Shown here: one piece after another, positions 45,445 to 53,795 of the stretch
How positions within the stretch are numbered: position 1 is the stretch's first letter
Layout: each line of letters begins with the position of its first letter
DNA from: Lysobacter_K koreensis
GTDB taxonomy: Bacteria > Pseudomonadota > Gammaproteobacteria > Xanthomonadales > Xanthomonadaceae
Direction: 5' to 3'
Assembly: GCF_042677045.1 (NCBI RefSeq)
Contig: NZ_JBHTIH010000002.1
Span: 868,001-932,000, forward strand
Length of the DNA stretch: 64,000 nt
Program-made: the position numbers and the translations under genes
Notes under the pieces: model-generated
What the model was told of the DNA's origin: nothing
The model's input: the letters and a program-made list of their open reading frames with translations, nothing else
The model's database searches: none

Positions 45445-46509
45445 CTAGTCGCCCATCTGCTTCTGCAGATGTTCCCAACGCTCCTGCGCGTCGATCGTGC
45501 GCTCGGCGGTGAGGCGGGCCTCGAGACGCTCCAGGCCGATCTCCTCGCCGGTATCGGCGCAGTAACCGTAATCGCCGTTGTCGACACGCTTGAGCGTGCT
45601 GTCGATCTTGCTGATCAGCTTGCGGTAGCGGTCGCGGGTGCGCAGTTCCAGCGAGTTCTCGGTCTCGCGGGTCGCGCGCTCGGCCTCGTCGCCGACGTCG
45701 CGGACTTCGTCCTTGAGGTTCTCGATGGTCTGCTTGGACTCCTCGACCAGATCCGCACGCCACGACAGCAGGCGCTGGCGGAAATACTCGAGCTGCAACG
45801 CGCTCATGTATTCCTCGTCCGCGGCCGGCTTGTAGCCGTTCGGGACAACGGGACGCCCGGTGGCGTCATCGATCTTGTACTGCACGACTTTCACCTTGCC
45901 TTTCGGCGCGGGCACCTGCGGACGGGCCACAAGCGCCACTGCAACTTTGCCGACCGGACGCGGCTTCGCGAGCGGTGCGGGCTTGACGACGACTGCGGGC
46001 TTCGCCACCGGCGCCGACTTCTTGACCGAGGCCGGCTTTTCCGCCTTGGGCGGCTCCACGGCGGGTGCGGGAGCCACCGGCGCGGTCTTGGTGGCCGGCC
46101 GCGCGGCAGGCTTCTTGACCACGGTGGGCTTGGCCACGGGCTTGCTGGCCGCAGCCGCGGGCTTGGCCTGCACTGCCGGCTTCGCCGCTTGCGGCTTCTT
46201 GGTCGCGACCGGCAGCTTCGTCGGCGCGGCCTTCTTCGCTGGCGCTGCCTTCTTGGCGGGCGCGGCGACCGGCTTGGCAGGCTTGGCGACCGGCTTTTTC
46301 GCCGGAGCAGGCTTCTTGGCGACGGGCTTCTTGGCTGGCGCAGCCTTCTTGGCAACGGCTTTCTTCACCGGCGCCTTCTTGGCGGCGGGCTTGGCGGCCA
46401 CTTTTTTGGCGGCCGGCTTCTTGGCCACGGGCTTCTGCGCAACCGGTTTCTTGGTGGCGGGCTTGGCGACTTTCTTGACGGGCTTCTTTGCGGGTTTCTT
46501 CACTGCCAC
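45445..46509 (-). CDS. dksA: DksA-family RNA polymerase regulator with Lys/Ala/Pro-rich N-terminal tail
   Basis: A 354-residue protein. Residues 1 to about 204 are a low-complexity run of KKPVAKKPAAKK-like repeats resembling histone H1 or AlgP tails; the DksA core starts about residue 205. The coiled coil contains RDVGDEAERATRETENSLEL, with Asp274, Glu277 and Ala279 at the tip positions that act on the RNAP channel (Glu replaces the second Asp of E. coli). The zinc-finger positions are Cys317, Thr320, Thr338 and Ala341 instead of four cysteines, the pattern described for zinc-independent DksA2 of Pseudomonas aeruginosa. It should modulate transcription with ppGpp. GTG start with AAGGA upstream. 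No four-cysteine copy is in the window. Confidence 0.93.
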   Translation of the reverse strand: MAVKKPAKKPVKKVAKPATKKPVAQKPVAKKPAAKKVAAKPAAKKAPVKKAVAKKAAPAKKPVAKKPAPAKKPVAKPAKPVAAPAKKAAPAKKAAPTKLPVATKKPQAAKPAVQAKPAAAASKPVAKPTVVKKPAARPATKTAPVAPAPAVEPPKAEKPASVKKSAPVAKPAVVVKPAPLAKPRPVGKVAVALVARPQVPAPKGKVKVVQYKIDDATGRPVVPNGYKPAADEEYMSALQLEYFRQRLLSWRADLVEESKQTIENLKDEVRDVGDEAERATRETENSLELRTRDRYRKLISKIDSTLKRVDNGDYGYCADTGEEIGLERLEARLTAERTIDAQERWEHLQKQMGD

Positions 46510-46552
46510 GAGCGACTTGTCCTTCTATTCCCTTGTGACGGGAAAGCGCGCT

Positions 46553-46581
46553 GTTATACCCTGCCCCGGCACCTGCGGCAA
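46553..46581 (-). promoter_or_regulatory. Sigma-70-like promoter upstream of dksA
   Basis: On the minus strand TTGCCG (46581-46576), a 17-base spacer and TATAAC (46558-46553), about 45 bases before the GTG start. A good match for the housekeeping consensus in GC-rich surroundings. Confidence 0.6.
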
Positions 46582-46776
46582 CCGCACCACGACGAACTTT
46601 CCACGCTGCTTCCCGGGGTTTTGCGTGCAGGCGACGCAATGCTCGCCAATCAAGCACTTGCGAGCCACTTTGCGCCGACTCGCAGGCCCAACTCGGCAAC
46701 CCGACCGGCCTCGTCCGATCCTCCCGTTCCGGCCGATGGCCGGAAAATTCTGTGGGAATCGCGCCGTGGCCACCGC

Positions 46777-47028
46777 ATGATGGATCCCCGGCATCAAGAC
46801 ACCGTGATCGAACGCCTGCTTATCGCCATGCTCCGCGGCTACAAGCGGTGGCTCAGTCCGCTGCTCGGGCCGCGCTGCCGCTTCCACCCCACCTGTTCGG
46901 AGTACGCGATGCAGGCGATCGCGCGGTTCGGCGCGCTCAAGGGCGGTTGGCTGGCCGTGCGGCGCATCGTGCGCTGCCACCCACTGCACCCCGGCGGTCA
47001 CGATCCAGTGCCACCCCCCACTCCCTGA
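46777..47028 (+). CDS. yidD: Membrane protein insertion efficiency factor YidD
   Basis: An 83-residue peripheral membrane protein aiding YidC-dependent insertion. The family block YKRWLSPLLGPRCRFHPTCS followed by EYAMQAIARFG and HPLHPGGHDPVPP is complete. Two adjacent ATG codons (46777 and 46780) are possible starts, with little ribosome-site signal. In many bacteria yidD sits between rnpA and yidC; here it stands apart, before a dihydroorotase-like gene. Confidence 0.92.
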   Translation: MMDPRHQDTVIERLLIAMLRGYKRWLSPLLGPRCRFHPTCSEYAMQAIARFGALKGGWLAVRRIVRCHPLHPGGHDPVPPPTP

Positions 47029-47043
47029 CGACAGGTCAACCCA

Positions 47044-48396
47044 ATGCCCTCCAATGAAACCCTGATCGTCAACGCCCGCCTGGTCAACGAAGGCCGCGAG
47101 TTCGACGGCGACCTGCGCGTCGTCGCCGGCCGCATCGACCAGATCGGCAGCGGCCTGGCGGCCCGCGGCAATGAAACCGTGGTCGACGCCGGCGGCCGTC
47201 GCCTGCTGCCGGGCATGATCGACGACCAGGTGCATTTCCGCGAACCGGGCATGGAGTACAAGGCCGACATGGCGACCGAGTCGGCGGCCGCGGTCGCTGG
47301 CGGCCTGACCACGTTCATGGACATGCCCAACACCAGCCCGCCGACGCTCGACGCCGACGCGCTCGAGGACAAGTACCGGCGCGCGCACGGCCGTGCCTGG
47401 GGCAACTACGGCTTCTACATGGGCGCGAGCAACGACAACCTGGCGGCGATCCAGCGCCTCGACCCGCTGACCGCGCCGGGAGTGAAGGTGTTCATGGGCG
47501 CCTCGACCGGGAACATGCTGGTCGACGATCCGCAGGTGCTCGACGGCATCTTCCGCGACGTGCCCACGCCGATCATCACCCACTGCGAAGACACCCCGAT
47601 GATCGACGCCGAACTGGCCCGCTACAAGGCCAGGTACGGCGACGACATTCCGCCCGCGTGCCACCCGGACATCCGTTCGCGCGAGGCGTGCAAGAAGTCG
47701 ACGGAGCTGGCGATCGCGCTGGCGCGCCGGCACGGCACCCGCCTGCACGTGCTGCATATCAGCACCGCCGACGAGCTGGCGCTGTTCGAGACCGGCCCGC
47801 TGATCCGCGCCGACGGCAGCCGCAAGCAGATCACCGCCGAGACCTGCATCCACTTCCTGCGTTTCGACCGCGCCGACTACGAGACCCTCGGCCACCTGAT
47901 CAAGTGCAACCCGGCGATCAAGGACCCGGCCGACCGCGAGGCGCTGATCCAGGCGCTGGCGGAGGACGTGATCGACGTGCTGGCCACCGACCACGCGCCG
48001 CACACGCTGGAGGAGAAGGCGCGGCCGTACACCTCGGCGCCGAGCGGCCTGCCGCTGGTGCAGTACGCGCTCAACGCCGCGCTGGAACTGGTCCACGAAG
48101 GCCGCCTGACCACCGCGCAGGTGGTGCAGAAGTTCGCGCACGCGCCGGCGCAGCTGTTCGACGTCAAGGAGCGTGGCTTCCTGCGCGAGGGCTACGCCGC
48201 CGACCTGGTGCTGGTCGACGACACGCCATTCACCGTGCGCCGCGAGGACGTGCTGTCCAAATGCGGCTGGTCGCCGTTCGAGGGCCGCACGTTCCATTCG
48301 CGCATCGCCTCCACCTGGGTCAATGGCGTGCTGGCTTGGGATGGCTCGCAGCTGGTCGGGGCGGCGCAAGGCCAGCGGCTGGCGTTCGCGCGATGA
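47044..48396 (+). CDS. pyrC: Dihydroorotase-like amidohydrolase
   Basis: A 450-residue amidohydrolase of the dihydroorotase group, expected to close carbamoyl-aspartate to dihydroorotate in pyrimidine synthesis. The N-terminal metal motif reads MIDDQVHFREPGMEYKADM: the first histidine of the usual HxH is glutamine, as in a known DHOase subgroup, so the first metal site is altered. Later ligands are HCEDTPM, HVLHISTADE and ATDHAPHTLEEK. A second, canonical dihydroorotase may be elsewhere. It follows yidD by 15 bases and overlaps the M23 peptidase gene. Confidence 0.85.
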   Translation: MPSNETLIVNARLVNEGREFDGDLRVVAGRIDQIGSGLAARGNETVVDAGGRRLLPGMIDDQVHFREPGMEYKADMATESAAAVAGGLTTFMDMPNTSPPTLDADALEDKYRRAHGRAWGNYGFYMGASNDNLAAIQRLDPLTAPGVKVFMGASTGNMLVDDPQVLDGIFRDVPTPIITHCEDTPMIDAELARYKARYGDDIPPACHPDIRSREACKKSTELAIALARRHGTRLHVLHISTADELALFETGPLIRADGSRKQITAETCIHFLRFDRADYETLGHLIKCNPAIKDPADREALIQALAEDVIDVLATDHAPHTLEEKARPYTSAPSGLPLVQYALNAALELVHEGRLTTAQVVQKFAHAPAQLFDVKERGFLREGYAADLVLVDDTPFTVRREDVLSKCGWSPFEGRTFHSRIASTWVNGVLAWDGSQLVGAAQGQRLAFAR

Positions 48397-49301
48397 AACT
48401 GCTGCTGCCCGGCGCGGTGCTGCTGCTCGCCGCTTGCGCCGGCTCGGCTGCACAGCGCGCCACCGCCACGCCCGCGGCCGACCCGCCGCTGCCTGCCACC
48501 GCCGGCCCCTCCGCGAAGCCGTCGCCGGCGGCCGCGCCGCGCGGCGCTGGGCGCGCCGTGTTTCCCGGATCGGTATCGCAGGGCGCGCTGGTTCTGGGCC
48601 GCGTCCCGGCCGGCAGCGTGGTGCGCTACGGCGGCCGCGAGTTGCGCGCCACGCCCTACGGCACGGTGGTGTTCGGTGTCGGCCGCGACGAGGCCGGGCC
48701 GCTGCGGCTGGAAGTGCTTGGCCCCGAAGGTCGCCGCGACGCGATTGCCATCGCGGTCACGCCGCGTGATTGGCCGGTGGAGCGCATCGACGGCGTGCCG
48801 CCGAGCACGGTCAATCCGCCGCCGGCGATTGCGGCGCGGATCCAGCGCGAACAGGCGCAGGTGGTGGCCGCGCGCGCGCGCGACGACGCGCGCGCGGATT
48901 TCGCCCAGGACTTCGTCTGGCCGGTCACGGGGCGCATCAGCGGCCGTTTCGGCAACCAGCGCGTCTACAACGGCACGCCAAAGTCGGCGCATTCGGGCAT
49001 GGACATCGCCGCACCCAACGGCACCCCGGTCAAGGCGCCCGCCGCGGGCGTGGTCACGTTCGCCGCACCCGACTTGTACCTCACCGGCGGCACGCTGCTA
49101 CTCGACCACGGCCACGGCGTGAGCTCGAACTTCCTGCACCTGTCGCGGCTCGACGCCAAGGTCGGCGAGCGCGTCGCGCAGGGCCAGGTGATCGGCGCGG
49201 TTGGGGCTACCGGGCGTGCGACCGGTCCGCACCTGCATTGGGGGATGAATTGGTTCGACGTGCGGATCGACCCATTGCTGCTGCTCGAGCGCGAACAGTA
49301 A
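48393..49301 (+). CDS. M23-family peptidoglycan peptidase lipoprotein
   Basis: A 302-residue predicted lipoprotein with lipobox LLAAC (Cys15). After a proline/alanine-rich linker comes a beta domain (about 50-125) and a LytM domain from about residue 175 with VWPVTGRISGRFGNQRVYNG, the zinc motif HSGMDIAAPNG (His and Asp) and HLHWGMNWFD (HxH). All zinc ligands are present, so it should cleave peptide cross-links in the periplasm. ATG overlaps the dihydroorotase stop. Its last 13 residues, FDVRIDPLLLLER, are duplicated in the DNA after the stop. Confidence 0.93.
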   Translation: MKLLLPGAVLLLAACAGSAAQRATATPAADPPLPATAGPSAKPSPAAAPRGAGRAVFPGSVSQGALVLGRVPAGSVVRYGGRELRATPYGTVVFGVGRDEAGPLRLEVLGPEGRRDAIAIAVTPRDWPVERIDGVPPSTVNPPPAIAARIQREQAQVVAARARDDARADFAQDFVWPVTGRISGRFGNQRVYNGTPKSAHSGMDIAAPNGTPVKAPAAGVVTFAAPDLYLTGGTLLLDHGHGVSSNFLHLSRLDAKVGERVAQGQVIGAVGATGRATGPHLHWGMNWFDVRIDPLLLLEREQ

Positions 49302-49491
49302 AACGTCCGCACACCGCGCGCTGCGGCGCGTTCGGCATCGCGGAAACCGCACTCTCCCGAGGCGCGGTTCGACGTGCGGATCGACCCGCTGCTGCTGCTC
49401 GAACGCAGACAAGAGTTTCCGCGGTAGTTCACCTGCACCGCGCGCTGCGGCGCGTTCGGCATCGCGGAAATAGCATTCCCCTACGGCGCGG
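49252..49491. repeat. Imperfect tandem duplication of the 3' end of the M23 gene
   Basis: GGTTCGACGTGCGGATCGAC starting at 49252 recurs at 49366 (114 bases, i.e. in the same frame). The following CACCGCGCGCTGCGGCGCG stretch recurs from 49312 at 49436 (124 bases). The second copy would encode the same peptide FDVRIDPLLLLER and has its own TAG at 49425. The end of copy 2 abuts the stop of the convergent diguanylate cyclase gene. Confidence 0.85.
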
Positions 49492-51183
49492 TCAACGCGG
49501 CAGCAGCGCCTTCTGTTCCTGGGTGACCGAGCCGACCGCGTGGCCGCTGACGCGGTCGCGGCCGGCGGCCTTGCTGGTGTAGAGCGCGGTGTCGGCGCGC
49601 ACCAGCAGGCTCGAGGCGTCCTCGTCCGGGGCCAGTTCGGCCACCCCCAGGCTCAGCGTGGCCTGCAGCAAGCGGCCCTCGATCGACAGCGGCCGGCAGT
49701 TGATCGCCGAACGCAGATTCTCGGCCACGCCGCGCGCTTCGGCCAGGCGTGTGTCGGGCAGGATCACCAGCATCTCGTCGCCGCCCCAACGCCCGAACTG
49801 GTCGTAACGGCGCAGCCGGTTGCGGGTGCGCAGGGCGATGATGCGCAGGCATTCGTCGCCGATCCGGTGGCCGTGCTTGTCGTTGATGTGCTTGAAGTGG
49901 TCGACGTCGAAGAACACCAGCGACAGTGGCAGTCCGCTGCGGCGCGCGTCCGCGACCGCGGCCTCGAGCCGCTCGGAGGTGGCCGGACGCGACATCGCGC
50001 CGGTCAGGGCATCGAATGTCGCTAGCCGGCTGGCCTGGTCGCGGTCGCGGCGCAGCTGCTGGATGTTGTCGGCCAGCCCGACGGTCAGCACCAGTCCGGC
50101 AAGCGCGAAGCCGGCGGGAAACGCGACATCGACCCAGTCCGGGTTGATCCACAAGCCCAGCCGTTCGCCCACGTGCAGGATCACCAGCAAGAGCATCGGC
50201 AACCACGCCACCAGCAGGAAGTACGCCGGACGCTGGCCGCGCCACGAGCCGACCACGCTGGCGGCGAATACCGCCGCGGTCGCCACCAGCACCGCCAGGT
50301 TGCCGATCGTGGCGATGATCGCCGCGCCGCTCACGAACGTCACCAGCAACAACGCCGCCAACACCGCATTGCACCCGTGCAGGACGCGCATCAGGCCCGG
50401 CTGCCGCTTGGGCAGGTCGAGGTAGTGGGCGATGAAGCTGATGCTGGCGATCGCCGAGACGAAGCCGAACAGGCGGCTGGTGCGCGGGTCGGCGCCCAGC
50501 AGGTCGGCCAGCCAAGGCACCGCGCGCAGTTCGCCGCCGATGGTGACCAAGCAGAACACCTGCGCCAGCAGGGTGACCATCAGGAACCCGTAGCTGCGTT
50601 CGCCGATGCCGATCCACAACCCCAGTGCGAGGATCGCGATCACCAGCAGCGCGGCCAGGACCGCGGCGCGCCATCCCACGTGCACCAGATCCTTGCGGTG
50701 CACTTCAGAAAGCGGTTCGATCGCCAGCCGCATCGGCAGCGAACTGCGCACGTCGATGCGCAGGTCCACGTGTTGGCCGGCAGCCAGGCCCTTCGGCAGC
50801 GGCACGACCAGCGCCCGGGTCGAGTAGCGCCGGTCGGCATCCCGGCCCAGCATCGCGCGCCGGACCGGCATCGCCTGCCCCGGCAGCCAGGCTTCGACGG
50901 CGTTGAGGTAGGGGGTCTGCAATACCAGTTGCGGGGCGTCGGTGGCCGCGATCGGCTGCAGCGCGGTCACCCGCCACCAGTGCGGACCCTCGGTCGCGCT
51001 ACTTATCGTGGGGGTGGGGACGGCCACGAAGCGGGCGTCGTGGTCGCCGCCGATGACGCGCGCCGCCGGCGGATCATCAGGCAAGTGAGACAGGCGAAAG
51101 GTCTGCGCCGGCAGTGCCGCCGCCACCCATAGTCCCGCGATCAGTACGACGGCCTGCCCCCACCGCCGCGCCAGGGTCCCCAT
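49492..51183 (-). CDS. Membrane-bound diguanylate cyclase with GGDEM motif
   Basis: A 563-residue protein. A signal sequence (AVVLIAGLWVAAALPAQ) and a periplasmic beta-rich domain (to about 170) are followed by about seven transmembrane helices (about 180-385), a linker and a GGDEF domain. The catalytic motif is GRWGGDEMLVI (467-471, Met for Phe), and an RRYD inhibitory site lies at 458-461. DVDHFKHINDKHGH is intact. The Phe-to-Met change is conservative, so activity is likely. ATG at 51183 is preferred over an ATG eleven codons upstream (MLPVGTVS), as it begins the signal peptide. Confidence 0.9.
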   Translation of the reverse strand: MGTLARRWGQAVVLIAGLWVAAALPAQTFRLSHLPDDPPAARVIGGDHDARFVAVPTPTISSATEGPHWWRVTALQPIAATDAPQLVLQTPYLNAVEAWLPGQAMPVRRAMLGRDADRRYSTRALVVPLPKGLAAGQHVDLRIDVRSSLPMRLAIEPLSEVHRKDLVHVGWRAAVLAALLVIAILALGLWIGIGERSYGFLMVTLLAQVFCLVTIGGELRAVPWLADLLGADPRTSRLFGFVSAIASISFIAHYLDLPKRQPGLMRVLHGCNAVLAALLLVTFVSGAAIIATIGNLAVLVATAAVFAASVVGSWRGQRPAYFLLVAWLPMLLLVILHVGERLGLWINPDWVDVAFPAGFALAGLVLTVGLADNIQQLRRDRDQASRLATFDALTGAMSRPATSERLEAAVADARRSGLPLSLVFFDVDHFKHINDKHGHRIGDECLRIIALRTRNRLRRYDQFGRWGGDEMLVILPDTRLAEARGVAENLRSAINCRPLSIEGRLLQATLSLGVAELAPDEDASSLLVRADTALYTSKAAGRDRVSGHAVGSVTQEQKALLPR

Positions 51184-51261
51184 AACCCATCCCGACACCG
51201 TGCCTACGGGCAGCATAGCCCAATGGCAATGGGCGCAAGCGCGAACTTTTCCCGGTATCGG

Positions 51262-52236
51262 CTAGGCGCGCGCACCCTCGCCGGTCACCCGCGCCACAGC
51301 GTCGTGCGCGTGCAGGCTCTCGAAATGGGCGACGTCGGCCTCGAAGCGCTCGATCCGCGGGTCGGATGACAATGCGGCCGCCACGCGGCGCGCGGCGTCC
51401 TCGCAGAACATCAGGTTCTCGGCGTTGAGGCGCGCGAACGCCTGCTCGTCTTCGCGCTTGACCGCGGTCTGCACCGGCGTGCCGAGCGACTGCTCGACCG
51501 CGTCGATCAGCGCGGCCAGCGGCAGTTCGTCGAACGCCGGACGCAGCTCGACCCGGATGTCGGCACGGCTGCGCTGGGCGTGCGGGGTCGCGGCCAGGCC
51601 GCGATCGGAGGCCAGCCACTCGTGGATCGCGGTCGCCAGCGGCCGCGCATCGGCGAAGTCCTCGACGAAGCGGTCAGCGTTGGCCTGCCGCGACAGCGCA
51701 GCCGAGGCGGGACAGGTGCTCGAGTATTCCACCGCGAACCGCAGGCCCAGGCGCAGGTGCCCGTCGACCAGGGTGGCGTCGATCTCGACCGGGTAGCGCT
51801 TCCACCCCGCGTTGTCGCTGGCCAGCGCTTGCCGCAGCAGCAGGTGCCCGTAGCGCAGCACCAGCCGGGCGCGGCTGGACAGGCCGCCCTGGCTGTCGAC
51901 CAGGGTCTGCAGCACCCGGCGCAGGCCGGCCGGAGTAACCGTTTCGGTGGCGAACGCGTCCTGCAGCTGCAGGTACATGCGCGACATGTGGATGCCGCGC
52001 GCGCTGGCATCGCGCAGGTCGACGGCGACATCGACCGAGGCCGCAACCTGGATCGGCTCGCCATGGCCGGAGGCCACGCGCAGCGGCAGCGCGAGGTTGG
52101 CCATGCCGACCCAGTCGAGCGGACGCGCCGCGGCGGCGGCATCGAAGGCGACGTCGGGCAGGCGGCGCGGGGTGGGGGAAGTGGGAGTCACGGCAACCAA
52201 TCTGGGGGCAGCGAGGGGGATCGCAACGCCCGCCAT
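51262..52236 (-). CDS. folE2: GTP cyclohydrolase FolE2 (type IB)
   Basis: About 324 residues. Converts GTP to dihydroneopterin triphosphate for folate and related pterins. Family blocks: WVGMANLALPLRV, ARGIHMSRMYLQLQDA, SSTCPASAALS (with the metal cysteine), and ENLMFCEDAARRVAAAL. FolE2 can work with metals other than zinc and often supports growth under zinc limitation. The ATG gives a 15-residue extension; GTG at 52191 (giving MTPTSPTPRRLP) would make a more usual N-terminus. No clear ribosome site for either. Confidence 0.92.
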   Translation of the reverse strand: MAGVAIPLAAPRLVAVTPTSPTPRRLPDVAFDAAAAARPLDWVGMANLALPLRVASGHGEPIQVAASVDVAVDLRDASARGIHMSRMYLQLQDAFATETVTPAGLRRVLQTLVDSQGGLSSRARLVLRYGHLLLRQALASDNAGWKRYPVEIDATLVDGHLRLGLRFAVEYSSTCPASAALSRQANADRFVEDFADARPLATAIHEWLASDRGLAATPHAQRSRADIRVELRPAFDELPLAALIDAVEQSLGTPVQTAVKREDEQAFARLNAENLMFCEDAARRVAAALSSDPRIERFEADVAHFESLHAHDAVARVTGEGARA

Positions 52237-52359
52237 TCTACCGGCCCCGGGGGATCGGCCCGGTCGCGGCGCTGCAACACTGCAATCCGCGGCGTCCGGC
52301 TTGCCGATCCAAATGGCGGCTAGACGCTACGCAAGGACGAGTCCGTCGCAAGCGTAGCC

Positions 52360-53112
52360 TTACCCATGGCGGGCGGCGCGCCAAGCCGTCCACAACGCGC
52401 GCCACGCCGACAGCGGCCGGTTCGCATCGCCTCGCTGCAAGCGGGCCAACGCCAGCGCCGCCCACACGCGCCGCGGCCGCGGCGCATCGCAGGCGCTCGG
52501 CCAGCGCTGTTGCAGGGCCTGGGTCCATTGGTCGACGCCCTCGCCGTCGCCCGCGCGCGCCAGCACGTCTAGCGGCACCGCGGCCGCGGCGTCGTGCGAC
52601 AACCGCTGCTGCAGCAGTTGCCCGCCGATCAACCTGGCGCTGCCGTCGCCATTGCCGAACAACGCCGCATCGACCGCCGACGCCGCGTCGGCAAACAGCT
52701 GCAAGGCGGCGAACGCCTCATCCTCATCGTGCGGCCGCGCGCGGCTGCCCTGCAAGGCCGGCAGGCTGGCGGCCAGACGCGCCCACGGCGCCGGCTCGCG
52801 TTGCAAGGCGATACCGAGCGGGTGGCGGCGGGCGCCGCGCGACCAACCGTGCAGCTCTTCCTGCCACCAACCCAGCTTGGCCTCGCCCGGGCGCGGGTCG
52901 CTGCCCGCCCAGGCCGCATCGGTAAGTTCCTGCTGCAACGCCGCCCAGGCCAGGGCCTTGGCGCGTTGCGACGGCAGCACGAACACCTCGGCGACCGACC
53001 ACTCCGGCCAGCGCGCGCGCCACTTGCCGACAAAGGTCGCCAGCGCGTCGGCATCCGAAGACGCCGGCAACTGAGCGTCCGGAGCCGTCTCCGGTACCGG
53101 CCCGCTATTCAT
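52360..53112 (-). CDS. Squalene/phytoene-synthase-like family protein
   Basis: A 250-residue all-helical-looking protein. LGWWQEELHGW followed by RRHPLGIAL resembles the helix around the first active-site helix of squalene/phytoene synthases and of NDUFAF6-like proteins, but the aspartate-rich DxxxD catalytic motifs are not evident, so prenyl condensation is doubtful. It overlaps the phosphatase gene by four bases (ATGA) and is the last gene of a likely operon with the phosphatase and ubiG. Function not assigned. Confidence 0.6.
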   Translation of the reverse strand: MNSGPVPETAPDAQLPASSDADALATFVGKWRARWPEWSVAEVFVLPSQRAKALAWAALQQELTDAAWAGSDPRPGEAKLGWWQEELHGWSRGARRHPLGIALQREPAPWARLAASLPALQGSRARPHDEDEAFAALQLFADAASAVDAALFGNGDGSARLIGGQLLQQRLSHDAAAAVPLDVLARAGDGEGVDQWTQALQQRWPSACDAPRPRRVWAALALARLQRGDANRPLSAWRALWTAWRAARHG

Positions 53113-53795
53113 CGCGTCGCCGGCCACGCGCCCGGATCGCACAACGCAGCGGCTTCTTCGACCAGCACGTCGCCTTGCCATGCGGCCGGATCGTCTTCGG
53201 GCAGCCGATACCCCCACAGCGCGACCACCGATGGCATCCCCGCGGCGCGCGCGGCAATGATGTCGCGTTCGTCGTCGCCGACGTACACGCACTGCGCCGG
53301 ATCGATGCCGATACGCTCAGCCGCGACCGTCAGCGGCAGCGGATCGGGCTTGCGTACTGGCAGGGTATCGCCGCCGATCAATACCGCGCAGCGCGCCTGC
53401 CAACCCAGCAACGGGATCAGTTGCACGGCGAGGTACTCGGGCTTGTTGGTGACGATGCCCCAGACGCTGCCCGCCGCCTCGAGCTGCGCCAGCATCGCCT
53501 CGACGCCCGCGAACGGCGTGCCGTGTCGGCCGAGCTCGTGCTGGTAGTGGGCGAGGAACTCCGGGATCCAGGCATCGCGCAACCCGGCATCGGCCTGCGG
53601 AAAGGCCGCGCCGACCATCGCGCGCGCGCCTTTCGACACGTGCGGTCGCAACTCGTCCAGCGGCATCGGCGGCTGGTCGCGCTGCGCGCGCATCAGGTTG
53701 ACCGCGGCGAGCATGTCTGGCGCGCTGTCGAGCAAGGTGCCGTCCAGGTCGAACAGCACCGCCTGCGGAAACGTGGCCATCGACGACTGCGTCAT
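53109..53795 (-). CDS. HAD-family phosphatase, MupP/Gph-like
   Basis: A 228-residue HAD hydrolase. Motif 1 is VLFDLDGTLLDSAPDM, motif 2 IVTNKP, motif 3 the lysine of VRKPDPLPL, motif 4 YVGDDERDIIAA. Sequence alone fits phosphoglycolate phosphatase (Gph), but the order amidohydrolase-ubiG-HAD phosphatase is the one seen in pseudomonads, where the HAD enzyme is MupP, the N-acetylmuramate-6-phosphate phosphatase of cell-wall recycling. MupP is my preferred reading. It overlaps ubiG by four bases; ATG at 53780 (MATFPQAV) is an alternative start. Confidence 0.85.
   Translation of the reverse strand: MTQSSMATFPQAVLFDLDGTLLDSAPDMLAAVNLMRAQRDQPPMPLDELRPHVSKGARAMVGAAFPQADAGLRDAWIPEFLAHYQHELGRHGTPFAGVEAMLAQLEAAGSVWGIVTNKPEYLAVQLIPLLGWQARCAVLIGGDTLPVRKPDPLPLTVAAERIGIDPAQCVYVGDDERDIIAARAAGMPSVVALWGYRLPEDDPAAWQGDVLVEEAAALCDPGAWPATR

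Noticed and set aside
46510..46776. Small gene between dksA and yidD
   Set aside because: Open frames there have no start signal or family features; the sequence holds the dksA promoter and otherwise nothing I can support.
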